From: Smittium mucronatum
Taxonomy: Eukaryota > Kickxellomycota > Harpellomycetes > Harpellales > Legeriomycetaceae
Direction: 5' to 3'
Length of the DNA stretch: 61,829 nt
Assembly: GCA_001953115.1 (NCBI GenBank)
Contig: LSSL01001900.1
Span: forward strand, 4,008-65,836
A program made the position numbers and the translations under genes. How positions within the stretch are numbered: the stretch's first letter is position 1; every line of letters starts with the position of its first letter. Below are positions 37,500-50,639 of the stretch, in pieces. The notes under the pieces are model-generated. The model was given only the letters and a program-made list of their open reading frames with translations, was not told the origin of the DNA and ran no database searches.

Positions 37500-40400
37500 T
37501 TAGAAAAAAAGATTTAGGGTTCTTGTACCGAATTTCCTCTTTTCCGAAAATCGATGAAACTCGTCATTCTCTCAACCCCTTATTTTTATAAATCAAAGAT
37601 CACAAGATGGTTAGAGTGCTCTTGAATTGTTTTGGCACATTGATAATATTCCCATATTTTCCTGAAATAAAGCGATATGTAATTTTTCCACTCATTTCAT
37701 CCAACCCACACCTAGCCATTTGTTTTCTTTTACAAATAACAAAAGGAAAAGTATTGTACGTTTTAGTCCTAAAAATATCCTTACTTCGAAACATTGAAAT
37801 CTCGGCCTTTAGCATCCTTCTTCCCCCTTTTTTCCTTTTTCCATCTTTACAATTATACTTTAGAAAATTAATTATTTGACAGTGCACGCGCATGAACATT
37901 CATATTCCATCCCTCCTCCTATCCCCTGTTTCAACTCTGATGTTTCATCGTTTATTAATGCACACGTTATTAAAAGAATCCAAACGAAAACCTCAGCTCA
38001 TAAAAATATCCGCCTCTTTGCAAATTAATAATCCATAACTTGAAATCCTCTAGAATAGCACAGAAACCCAGTTTGTTTTTCAACAGATATAATACTTTTG
38101 TTCAATTACTGTGGTTTTAGTTCCGCCTCTAATCGAATAAAAATTAACGGAACAATGAAAATAGAGCCCCAGGCAAAATATTGCTCCCTAAAAAAAAAGT
38201 TGGGGGGAGGAGGATGAGCAGGATTAACGTAGCATTACTAAACTTGAAACCAACTTATTTTCCATCCGGCTTTTAAACATATTCTCCTTTTATTATAGGA
38301 CCCAAGTATACCTTTCGTTCCGATTTGTTGTATTCAAGAATACGACCTTTTCAAGGAACAAATAAATGACTTTTATTTGTGATAATCTAAAACTCCTATT
38401 TGCCGATAATATAGTTCAAGTAAATCACTGACGAATGTTAAACCTAATTAAGAGTTAATTGTAATTTCAAATATCATTTTTTGTACGGTGAAAAAAAAGT
38501 CATATATTTGTAATAGCCAACAACTTTTTGAAATCGGGAATCAAAATTTTGATTTCAAATGGAAAACTTTGCGTTTAAACTCTTAGGTACTTTTTTTTTT
38601 GGGTTTAATTTGTTACAAAACAGCAACTATTACTTGATCCAATTACTGTAATGCCCAATGAACTGTGCATAATATATATATAAAATTAAATAATATCCAC
38701 ATTGATTTCAAAATGTGACTATTTATGTACCTACATTCAGAAATAGCCCTTCCATTGCTTTTTTCCAAACTCATTTTTACGCACCAATTTGTTATTAAAT
38801 AAATTCTTTGGATTAAATGGGCAGAATATTAGCCAATGACTTGCGTATGGCAGGGAGAAAGCATCAACTTTAAATTTCTATTGAATTCAGATAATAAGCC
38901 ATTTCTTACTAGTACTTTGGAAGGTTGAAAAAATAAGATTGGAATATAATTAACTCATAATATTTAAAACCAGGTATACTAAACTGTACCACCATTTTAT
39001 AAATTATATCAATGTCGCTTTACCCATTACCTTATATTTTACCTCGATTTTATTGGCTTTTTTAACTTTATTTCTCAATTACATTCCCTCAAATCGTGAC
39101 GAATCATACTAAGTAGGGACTTTTGCATGCTACAGAGTTAACATTGCATTTGGCTAAAGAAAAAAGTAATCCGAAATTAGTATATGGTATTTCATTCTCC
39201 AAATTTTGAATTGAGTATTGCATCAAATCTAAAACTATAGCATCGTGTCCTAAAAGCATATGAATTACTATTATTTACACTTTCAATTCCAGATTTGGTT
39301 TTATAATTTATAAAAGTAAGAAAAGATAGATTTTTCATTGAATATTTGAAGAGTTCTCTCTTTTTATTAAATCTAGTAATTTGTATAAACTTCCTCAGAC
39401 TCCAACTTCACATTAGCACAGACTTATTATAAATTGAAAGATGAGACCAATGGGTAATATGTAGTTGATATAAATCCGGTTTTGGATTTCAATTGGATTC
39501 GATTTTCGGACAAAAATTTAACATTGTTTCTTAAAAAAGGTTAAATAAATCACATACAGTACAATCTTGGCCGAAAAGCATGAATACGCAATGTGTACTA
39601 GAAACTCCTTACGAAATGAACAATCGTTTTCATTATGAAAATCCAGCCTTGTATAAGAAAAAGAAAACTTGAAACAGTTTCAGCAGCTTTTTCTTAAACA
39701 TGATACGGAAGCAGTGATTATTTTCCGAAATCTAAAAGAACATAGTTTTATGTACTCTGTGTTTTAGATCACATGCTTACGTGCTTTTTTTAATTGCGAC
39801 TATTTTGATTTATTTGTCTCTATTATTGTACCAAACTATTTAAAGTTGATTAATTCGGCTAATTGCTTTTGTGACAGATCTTAATTTAACCTGCACCATC
39901 CTATTAAACACCATGGAATTTTAAAAATATATATATGTTTCTATGCCATAAAATAATTTAGACCCTAAAATAAGCCTGTTTCAGTTGACTCATTTGGTGA
40001 AATTTTCCAACTTTATAATATCGGTATTATTAACTTTAGATTATTAGATTGAACCAAAATAAGCGGCTTATTCCAGCAAACATCTTAGTTAAACACAAAC
40101 ACAAACAGAAACGGAATTTTATCGGTCTAATTTGTATTATTGAAATAAATATGCTAATTTTTTCTATTTATTTGATCATAGATTTGATATTATTCCCCCA
40201 TTACATTATTTACGTCGAACTGAAACAAAGGCTAATCTTTATTTTTAGTATTAGTAACATAAATAGATAGATTATATCTTTATCAAAAAATCACATAAAT
40301 CTAACTGATTATCTATATTAGCCTTTATGAAGACCGAAGTTTTGGAGAAAATTATATTACTTTTGAAACTAAAAATATTTGCATTTGATAAATGATTCAC

Positions 40401-43400
40401 TTTTTACAATTAATTACCATTTTTATTGTTTGAACATTTGTATACTGTGAATTATTTTATTAAATATTAGGGCAATATGAGTATAATCTATTATAAAAAT
40501 TATTTCAAGTCAAAATTATTTCAGCGAAGCATTAATCATAAAATATTAATTAGATATTAAAATCTACCATTTTTTTATAATATAATTTTTATAAGATTTA
40601 CTTCAAAAAGCAGTTTATTTTTTTATTTTTTAGTCAATTTTACGTAATATCAAGTTTTTTAGTTACCATATACTTTATCATATATCAAAACTTACCTTAC
40701 TTTGATTAATTTAAATGAGCTTTCAGAATTATAAATACGTTATATATAGATAAAATAATATTTTCGATAAAAATTCAACTTTAATTTTGTGCATAGGTAT
40801 AAATGATAATTGGATTAGAGAATTTTGGTATTTGTCGACGATATTAAAAAACACTGAATTCGTAGATTTTCTTAAATACTATCAATCTCAAAAAAAAAAT
40901 CAAATTTTAATAAGAATGGAAACATAAGTAGTATGATTCCCGGAATTTTCATTAAAATTATAAACCGTAACTGCCGTCTAATTTAAAATGATATTTAAGC
41001 AGCTGATTTTCTATAAGATTTATTAGACAAAAATTTATTTAGGTTTATTAAAAGTAGAAACTGGTTTTTTTATCATTTATTAAGAAAGGTAAGAATCCGT
41101 TTTTACATTTACAAATTAATGATAAAATTATCTGTTAAAGTAAGATATAAAATTCCAGTTTTTTATTCCACTATATCTCAAAATTTTATGGAACTTAAAT
41201 TACAATCAGATTTTATATTCGATTTCAAATCTCTAAATTCAATTCCAAATTAATAAGCTATATTTTCGTTATAAATATTTTCCGAAATTTCATAGGTATC
41301 TGGATCATCAAAAAGCATTCTGATCCACAATTTTAACATTAATAAATCCAATAAGAGAGTTTATTTAAAAAATATGCATATGCTATTCGATTTGTAAAAC
41401 CCCACTTTAATAGTTCCCTTAATCGAAATATTTTTGTTTAAATAAAAACTCAGAGCAAAAAAAAAATAGCAGTTTCCTTAAAACTAAATAAAAATTCATT
41501 AAGAGGCCATTCCGAAAAGATAAAAAATTAACTAACTGGATTTTAGTACCAACAGACACTGGAATTTTATTTTCGTTTTATAAAAAATCCGTTCAAATTT
41601 TGGATAAAAGACCCCATAAAACCATCTTGGTATGATTCGTTAGTTAAAATTTTTTAGGTAGATATCATATCTGAACTATTTTATTATTAGCTAAAATGAG
41701 ATTTATATATTCTTCTTTATCTATCTGATTTACGTTATTGAAACCTCAAAAATTCTAATGTTTATATCCAGTCGAATAATTACTAAATCAGCTAATTTTT
41801 AATGAAATATATCACATAGGTTTGATTGCATCATTTTAAAGAGACTTGATTAAAAAATTGATAACCGAATTTGGCATGAAAAAAAAAAAGATTATTTGAG
41901 TGTTGATTTTTACATTATTAAAGTTATAATAACCGGATTATATTATTACAGATGAAGATATATTTCTAGTATTGTGCTGGGTTTCTATTTTCAACTTGAT
42001 TTTTTTCAATGAATCGGTGTTTTTTTCGATGCTATATCTGTAGCTATCTCTGAACTCGATATATTTTAATGAATTGAAATTGAATCATGTGCTATATTAA
42101 CAACAACACTTTAATTCGATCATATTTTCTAACTTTAGCTACGAATTTAGTCAATAAAAGAGATATTATGGATGCATATAGTCAATTTCATTGAAAAAGA
42201 GTTATGTTCATTAATATGGGGGTTTATCTTTTTAAATTGAAACCGATAAGACTAGTTTATCTCAATAATATTTGAAGAACAATTGCAAATTGCAATCAAT
42301 TTTGAAAATTTGATATAAAAATCGGCAACAATAAATAAAACTAATCTTTAATTAAATTTGGTGTATTTTTAAACACTGCGCAAAAATCAAAACAGGAAGA
42401 TATATAGTTTTTATATTGAATCAAATACTTTAGGTCGTAATTTGGTATGGTATGCTTGTAAAAAAATGGATTAATTATTAAGATATGTTTATCCATCCTT
42501 GTATTAAAAAAGTTTAGTTTATTTTTTATACAAATGAAAAAAAAAATCACATTTTATTTTGGTTTTTTATTTGACATATAATTTTGCATTAATCTTTTTT
42601 TTTAGGCATCCAACTTTCTTTGGAAAAAATAAGTTTAAATTACCATGTTATAATTGTAAAAAAAAATTTTAATGAATCTTTTACACCGAGATTCAAAAAA
42701 TTTCACTACTTTCATTTTATTTTATTTAAAACTGTATTTAATTTAATAATGCCATTATTATTTATATAATTTTATTAGCTTCCATGTTTAATCATATAAG
42801 AAAAACCACCTGAAAGGGGGAAATTAAAGACTCATAATCTCAATGAATATCCGATTAAATCTATAATTCAAATGATTAAAATGAAACACCAGAATGAATT
42901 AGAATGAAAAAAATTGTGTATAGAAATTGGTGGATTCAGTTGATACCAAAGTTATTTTCAAATGATGTCAAACCATATTGGAAAAAAAATAGATTTTAAA
43001 CCGCTCAACCCAATACAGAAGCAAATTTTTATAAATATAATTCAAAATTGTTAAAATAAGAAAAGAAGCTGATTGCAAAAGAACTAATATGTTTATCGAT
43101 GTTTTTTTTCTTGCTACTATTCTAAAAAAAATCAAATTAAAATCTAGTACCAGTTCTTGAAAACTCTTTATCAAATATTATGAAAGAGAGTTAAATTGAT
43201 TTAAATTTTATTAAAAATCCATAGTAAGATATAAAAAACGATAGTTGTTAGATTTTACTACACATTTTGCTAAAATAAGCTTAATAAATTCCACCGAATT
43301 AAATAACAATTAAAAGCTGTGCTATCATAGCTCCTTTTAAAAATAGACTTCAACAAAAGAAGCTTATTTAATTTTATAATATTGCAATATTACCCTCGAA

Positions 43401-45805
43401 ATTTTTTAAAATTATTTTCCCGAATTTTTTTAGCACAATTTTATTTTCTATAAGACATGTAAATCTGATTAATAATAGCTATAAACTTTAATATATCTAA
43501 TTTCTGTTTGTTTTGAAAAAAAAAAAACTTTTTTTAATATGATTTCGAAAATAATAATTAATTAATAATCCACATTTTTATTAATTAAATATATTTTAAA
43601 CCTTTACATCATTAAAATCAATTTCTATTAAAAAAATTTCTATTCAGCAAATTTTTGTAAAAAATATTAATTATTTTGAATTTCGGGATAAAATAATATA
43701 TATTTAAGATTAATCTCATTCAAATTTCATCTTAGATATGTATAATATATATAATTCACTTTTTTTCATAAAAGAGCTTTCAAAAAGTTTTAAAAAGTTT
43801 TAATGGAAAAAATTAATGTTATTCAATTATTTTATTGTTTTATTGTTTGAATAAATTAACATAATATATATATATGTAATAGAATAATTCGGGATTCTGT
43901 CTTATAAAAATATTTCATCAATATATGGAATTTATGTGTCGAAAATATACCTTAATATTTATTACTGTTTAATTAATCGTTTTATTTACAAAATATATCA
44001 AAAATATGCCCTTAAATATTTTATCGGGATTTTTTTCTATATTAGTCTCAACTTTTAGTTTAAGAATTTTGCCTTACATTGCGTATAAAAATAACAATAA
44101 ATATTATTTTCTTTCATTAAAAAACATCTAAAAAATGATAATTGTATATCTTTTTTTGATAGTATAAGTATAACGATACGGAATATATGTAAAATATAAA
44201 GGGTTCAAAATCTTTATTTAATTATAGTTTATTTTTCATGCATTTTGAATACAAATATTTTTAAAAAATTTCAAATGATTGATAAAATTAGTAAATAAAT
44301 ACTAAAAATATTCATGTTTCAGATAAGCCGAGGATAAATGTTATAGCAAATATATAGTTTTATCAAATTCTTATATTTAAATAAAATTAAACTGTAATAT
44401 AATATAATTTCTAGCTAGATTTCTTTTAAAAAAATAAAAGAAAAAATCTTTGATTTAAACTGACATTTTTTAAAGTAAAAATAATAATTTTATTTAATAG
44501 TTCATTTTTGTATTTAATAAATGGTTATATTTTTTTTATAATACTATTTTATATGTTCAAATATTAAATATAGTTAAAAATGCTAATTTTAAAAATACAA
44601 ACAATTAATTTCTACAGCATCGATAGATTTGTATAGCAAAAAATAATTTAAATTAATAAAACAATTTATTTTTATCTTTGTTTTTTTGTATATTATTATT
44701 AAATATAATAAAAATAGTATATAATAAATTTTAATAAATTTATTAGTTGGCTGAAATAATGAAAAATTATGTATATTTTATTTTAAATTTAAATTAGGTT
44801 TTTTGAAAAAAAATAAGTATTGTTGATTTTGGATACGAGAAAAAAATTTTTAAAAAAGACATTAAGTTTTTATAAAAAAATTTATTTTAACTATCACACA
44901 GATCTTAATAAATTAAATCAAATTAAAATCTATGTATAAATTACTAAAAAACTTTTTTTCTCCGATTTTATCAAAATCAGATAATGTAAAATTATCATTT
45001 TATACTCATTTTATTTTAGTTATTAGTAAAATTATTTTATATTATGTACAAAAATATTTTATAAAAAGTAAAATATCACATAAATAAAACTATTATTTTA
45101 TCTTATGAGTTAGAATGACTATAAAACGCGCTAAAAATTAATTATTTAGTTATAAATTTATAATAATAAATAAATATTATTTAAAAATACCTTTTAAAAT
45201 TTATTTACACAATAAAATATTTTATTTTATGAATCAAACCCATTTTTTTTAAAAAAATCCGTTGTTACTAAATTCCTATTCACAATCTATAAATTTTTTG
45301 TCAAATAATTTTTTTAGAGCTAATGATCTGATTGCTTAATTTAATTTAAAATTCAATTAGTTATCCTTACAAAAAAATTACCAGTTTGCTGTTATCAAAT
45401 ATTTTTTCTAAAAAAAAACAAGCCTAAATCCTCCCATATTATATAGCTTGGATTTTATTTAAAATGATTAAAATTAAATACCTTTAATCGTTTTAAATGC
45501 CAATTATAATAGCCAATAATTATGACTAGTTTGAGTGAGCATATATTAATAATATATTACAGCTATTTAATTGTGTTACTGATTTTATATAATTATTTTT
45601 AATATAGTATCTAGGGAAAAAAAGATTGACTGTTCTAATTTTACTATTATTAGAAATAGTATTAATAAAAAAAATTTTTAAAAAAAATTAACCAAAAGAT
45701 AATGAGATTATTTTGAGGTAACATATATTTTCGAAGTAAGGTATTAAAATTGTAGATTCACTTGACAATATCCAATATTAAGTTTGATTTTTAGCATATT
45801 TTGTT
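37500..45805. other. Mixed-composition flank grading into AT desert, no gene recognised
   Basis: 37.5-40 kb has milder composition. Opposed frames at 37600-37899 overlap each other and lack motifs. At 42341-42550 a minus-strand frame reads NPFFYKHTIPNYDLKYLIQY, possibly a scrap of coding DNA. At 42790-43000 a broken frame reads IVYRNWWIQLIPKLFSNDVK. Neither can be assigned. Beyond 43.2 kb the sequence is desert. Confidence 0.55.
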
Positions 45806-45809
45806 GAAT

Positions 45810-47385
45810 TTAACCTTCCTTTTTCCACAAAATCGATTAATTATCTTATAAACTGCGATTTCATTAATAAAATCTGAATTTGATACAGGAACTGAAAGAA
45901 ATTATCTTATAACATAATGAGCATTTAGCATTAATTTATACCAATTAATCAAAAATATCAAAATAATTTCTTACTCCTCATGGATACGAATATATGTTCC
46001 GCTCATATTTAAGTTCATTAAAAAAGTTTAAATGGCTATATTTCTTGATTTTCCAAATAATATACAAATTACCCACATTCAAATAAAGCCGGACTAAAAT
46101 TAAAGGCCCTTTTCGCACCATTGACCCTTAAAAAATTAAGCATGCATAATTTCATCATAAATAAATAAATCCATCCTCAGAAAAAATCTTATTTAACCCT
46201 ATTAGGGCCGATTTTACAAAAGATGGATTCATTTTTGTTCAATTATATCGGTAAATTGATAATTTTTTTTATCATTGGATAAATAAAGAAATATGGCCAT
46301 TTAAACTTTTTTAATAAACTTGTATATAAACGGAACACGAATTTTTCCGGTAAGGGGTTAAATATAGGAAGTGCTAAATTGGAAGTCACTATTTTTTTGA
46401 TTTTACCATTAGATTAATGAAATATTTATGATATTATAACTGTTATTAGTTTATAAATATGTTAATTGTTGGTATTCAAAAATAGGTGATTAAAAAATTT
46501 AATTATGAAGAATGCTAAACAAATAGTTGGAGATAAAAAGTATATAAAATGGTAATATGAGTAAGTAAAGGCTTCTCTTTACCACACATTTGCTATACCA
46601 TTATTATAGTATTTATCGTTTATATATTAACAGTAAAAAAGGATTAATATTATAAATATTCACCAAATTAAAATTAAAAAATATATAAGGAATTCTATTT
46701 GTTAGCGGGAACTTCTGAAATATAATATAAATATTTTCTTATTTTAAGATATAGAGTAAGATAAAGCACAAAATTATTGGGTCATTTAAAATTTTAATCG
46801 CAAAAAGATATTTTCTATTGATAAAATGTGGAAATTTTATTAGAACTAATTCTATTTTATATTTTTATTAGCTTAGAAGCTATTAAATTTTACTATAACC
46901 AATGTTTCACAGAAAAAAAAAACTGGACTTGAGAAGAATTTCATTTATAATATTCACCATTTTATACAAATTTGTTTTTTTTAATTTGGGGTATTAATTA
47001 TTAAATTATAAAAGAAAAAAAATCCACTAAATTGATAATTTTAGTATTTTTAATAAAATTTTATACATATATAAATTCCTTAACTCTTTCGCAGTCTGCT
47101 GGATATTTCGTCGAGCTTTCATATCCAAAATTTAATATGCTTTGATCTTATATTTGAAAAATTAACACAAATTTGGTTAAACATTTAAAATTTGCAAGTA
47201 TTTTGTACAGATTTAGAAAATAGGAAAACTTAAAACAGAAGGAGACAAAAAAATTAATTAAAAATGGGTATTGAAAATAAAAAATGTTAATTCCATCATT
47301 AAATTTACTAAAAATTAATCAGAAAATGAGAATCATTATTAAGGATTACATAAACGCAAATATTTTCGGGATAAAAAATCAATTA
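45810..47385 (+). repeat. Repeat family B, copy B (about 1.6 kb)
   Basis: It is collinear with 18605-20010 but longer, because it carries an extra segment around 46200-46360 that copy A lacks. That extra segment includes an inverted copy of the element's own sequence, making a foldback. No coding potential is seen. Confidence 0.75.
45974..46358. repeat. Foldback inside family B copy B
   Basis: The arm at 45974-46060 is the inverse of the arm at 46277-46358. The core AAGTTTAAATGGCTATATTT (about 46025-46044) returns as AAATATGGCCATTTAAACTT with a single mismatch, and similarity spreads outward to GTTCCG against CGGAAC. About 215 bases separate the arms. Copy A has only the first arm. Confidence 0.7.
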
Positions 47386-47504
47386 TCGGAAATTCTCTCG
47401 AGAGCATAAAATTTCCTATTAGAATTATACTAATACCCTTTCCTGTAATTATAGAGTTTATGTTTTTATAAGTTTATCGGTTAATATGTGATCGAAATTG
47501 CAAT

Positions 47505-47645
47505 AGAGTTTTTCTATTGAAACAGTTTTGAAAAATACTAGAGCTAGTTTTTTTTTCATTTTAATCGGGTTAAATAAAATTTCGTTTTATTCAGCCAATG
47601 ATTTGAATAGTGAAAAAAATTCTGATCTTGAAAAGAATCTCACTT
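47505..47645 (+). repeat. Extra partial unit of repeat family B
   Basis: TTTTCTATTGAAA, then GAGCTAGTTT, then TTCTGATCTTGAAAAGAATC repeats the order found in family B at about 46810-46950 and 19440-19590. It lies just after copy B in the same orientation, so part of the element is duplicated in tandem. Confidence 0.5.
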
Positions 47646-47649
47646 ATAG

Positions 47650-50130
47650 ATAAGTTTAGATATATTATTATTAGCGAATAAAGCGTATGATTAACAAACA
47701 TAAAAGAAATACTAATAATTCCTGATAAGAAAATAATAGGTTGATATTAATAGATTTTTATTGAGTATGAATTTTTATGTATTGGGCTTATGCCTATAAA
47801 ACTTATGATTTTAGTAAAAATAAATTTAATTGGTTAATGAAAATGAATTATTTACAAAAAAATCAATGGGAGGGTAAATTATTTTCGTAATTAAACCGTT
47901 ACACAAATACACAAAAATTTTAGGGAAAAAAAATTGTAATAATTGTAAATATACATAATTAAGTCTTTTCTTATTTATCAGTATAGATTACATTATTTTT
48001 AATAAAATTAATAACTCGAAAATTTTAAACCAAAGAGTGAAAAAATTATATAATAATCATTTTATTTTTATTTTTCTTATTTTATTAAATTGGATTACTT
48101 CAAAAATATTAATACGAATATTTTTTTCTATCGGAAATATATTAATATTAGTATTTTATATATAACAAAATATATTTTTAAAAAATTCTAATATCGTTTA
48201 TAATATAAATAAAAATAAAAATAATCAGATCTTCAAAATTGAACAGGAATATTAAATAATAAATTATTCAGCCTGTCCTTTTTTATTGAAAAAATATCCA
48301 GATTTTAATAAGTTAAAATTTTTTAAAGATAATGACTCTATTTTTGATAGTTATATTTTTCCCCATAAAAAAATTAAAACATTTTTATATTATATTGATA
48401 CATTAATGGACATTAAACTTTTTAAATTCAATATTGTGATTTGCTATATTTTTTCAATCAAAATTTTTATGAATTTAAAATATATATACACTGTAATTTA
48501 TATTTTTATAAACATTTATAATATAATATTTAAAAAAACTTGAAAATTAATATTATTCTATCAAGAAAAAATGATAAATTTTAAAACAAAAGTTTTAAAA
48601 ATTGTGCCTTTTAAAGTACATATATCAAATACAAGTTAAGAATTAAAATTATTAAGAAAAGTTTTAATGTTAGTACTTTGAAAAATTGTGCAATTTTTCT
48701 TCATAGGTATATGATTTTTTTTTTTTGAACTCTGTTGAGTTCCGCGAAAGTATCTATTAAAAAATCAAAAATATGTAATAAAAACCCCATTAAAAATTAT
48801 TTATTTTTTAAATTATATTAAATTAGGATTTGAAAAAATATTTTAACTCTTACAACCCATGGTATAAATAAAATTTTACGTATATTTGAAAAATTCGACA
48901 AAAATTAAAACAATTTTTTAATTATTACATTTACTCCGAAGAGGTATTTATTTTTTTTGTTCGATTAATAATATACGAAAAATGCATTAATAATTCTTTA
49001 AAAAATAAATCATATTTTATTTTTTAATATATTTCTAGAATTAAAGTATTAATATTTATCTAAATATTATAAATAAATTCCCTTTAAAAAAAAATAAAAA
49101 TTATGAATATAAAAATATAAATAATTTAATTTTAAGCTAAAAACTTAAAAATCAAGATCAAATAATCCTTAAATTCTAAAAAATAAATAGAAAGATTCAA
49201 AATTAATTGAAAAAAAGTTCAAAAATTAACTTTTAAATAATGAATTTTCATTTTTTTTTCACTATTCTAGTATACTTTTTTATCAAAAAAATTCCCAATT
49301 TTTGACATGATTAAAAAACATCATGTGTAATTCTTTATCTTAGTTAAGAAATTTTTTTACCTTTTAAAAATCCTAATTCTTTAAATTAAAACTTGAATTT
49401 TTGGAATTACAACTTTCTTAAATATTAGATTTAAATTTATTATTATCAAATCTTTATTTATATATCACCTAATATGATCCAGCTTAAATTTATACGATAA
49501 AATTTAATATTTAAAAAAAAATAACAGCATATTCTATGACTTAGATGCTTTTTAAGTCTAATTATTCTGATTAAGCAAAAAATAATCTTGAAAAATACTG
49601 TAAAAATAACCAAAAAAATTAAAATTATACTGTTTTAATAGTAAAAAACATCTTATTTTTTTAATTAGGTAATTTATTTTGATGAAAATATCTAATTTTT
49701 ACAAATATTTTTTCATTTTATTTAGTTTCATTTTATTTTTCTGAAAGGCCTGTCCTAAATTTTAACACAAAAGAAAACGAATTTTTTTACCTTAGCGATA
49801 TTTTTTATCAAAAATTAAAAAATTAAATTTGCGCATTATGTAAATAATCAACTGTGAAATTATGCAATGAATATATTTTTTTTTAGTAAAAAAGTTTGTG
49901 AATTCTTCGGGTGAAAAAATTAGAGCTAATATATGAATAAAATGATTTTTATACTCTTTTTTTTTTAACGAAATTCCAGTAAATATCCAAAAATCAGTCA
50001 AATTTATTTTAATTTTTTTTGTAAAAATGAATTTTTATTGTAAGATATTTCATTTAAATCTACACTAAAAAAATATCAAAAAAAGAAAAAGGCGTATAGA
50101 AAATTAATATTATCCTAAAAAAAATAAGTT
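47650..50130. other. AT desert, nothing recognised
   Basis: Low-complexity A and T runs. The 85-codon frame at 48286-48543 is Ile/Phe/Tyr/Lys-rich, as expected by chance. The base composition changes abruptly near 50131. Confidence 0.7.
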
Positions 50131-50388
50131 CCTCTGTCGGATTACCTGCTGCGTACCTACGAGAAAAGGGTGCAATCTAGAAAACGAAAGAAACTCTCTG
50201 GAATTGCTTCAAATAGGCGTATTACTGAGACCACTTGCAGTCAAGAATTAAGCTTTTTTTCAATGAAAAATAGTTCATTGAAGCTACTGAGATCCTGGTC
50301 AGAGCCTACTTCTAACAGGTTTAATAAAATTAGGCACCTACCCAAACGTGGGTTTTATCGATATGTCTTTCCTAAAAAGAGCTACTAA
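50131..50388 (+). pseudogene. C-terminal fragment of an unidentified protein
   Basis: The frame is open for 85 codons from the left edge of the island to TAA at 50386. It starts VPLSDYLLRTYEKRVQSRKR, is rich in Arg, Lys and Ser, and ends with KRGFYRYVFPKKSY. There is no ATG near the start, and a TAA sits exactly at the junction with the desert, so the start of the protein is missing. Codon composition is unlike the surroundings. It could be the C-terminus of a retroelement polyprotein or a captured host gene fragment. No domain is recognised. Confidence 0.5.
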
Positions 50389-50556
50389 ACGCTGAGATCC
50401 GTCTGACTGTCTGACGCTGGACTTTTGCACTAGAATATGTCTTGTTTGAACTAAACTATCGGTTCATAATTTTTCAAGATCGTCCTCATCTGGAATCGCA
50501 GTCCTTCGAATAGGTTTGCAATGTCTACACTACTCCAAACCATAGAATAGTAAAAC

Positions 50557-50637
50557 GCTGTGTGGAATTTTGGTTTAGTGTACTTTACAAGTACATTATT
50601 AAGCCCCTAAACCACGGAAAGGTATCTCATTCTTAGG
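50557..50637 (+). repeat. Repeat family A, copy 2
   Basis: Matches 1-82 at about 88%. The first stem pairs TAGTGTACTT (50576-50585) with AAGTACATTA (50589-50598), keeping pairing through a G-T. The second stem keeps CCTAA with TTAGG. Similarity to copy 1 stops after TTAGG, where AT desert resumes. Confidence 0.75.
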
Positions 50638-50639
50638 TA

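Larger units (their letters stand above)
50131..50637 (+). mobile_element. Possible truncated retroelement ending in repeat family A
   Basis: A 500-base block of ordinary composition is set abruptly in AT desert. It contains a C-terminal reading frame, then about 170 bases without a frame, then the hairpin end shared with 1-84. Loss of the 5' part with an intact 3' end is how LINE-like elements commonly insert. An LTR element with a truncated LTR starting at TGTGTG (50559) is an alternative. No reverse transcriptase motif is present in the piece. Confidence 0.4.

Noticed and set aside
37600..37899. Opposed frames on both strands upstream of the second transporter
   Set aside because: They overlap each other, neither has recognisable domains, and the place is expected to be promoter or upstream flank.
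48286..48543. 85-codon plus-strand frame in the eastern desert
   Set aside because: Low-complexity composition, no motif and no initiating ATG context of note; length is within chance for this A+T content.
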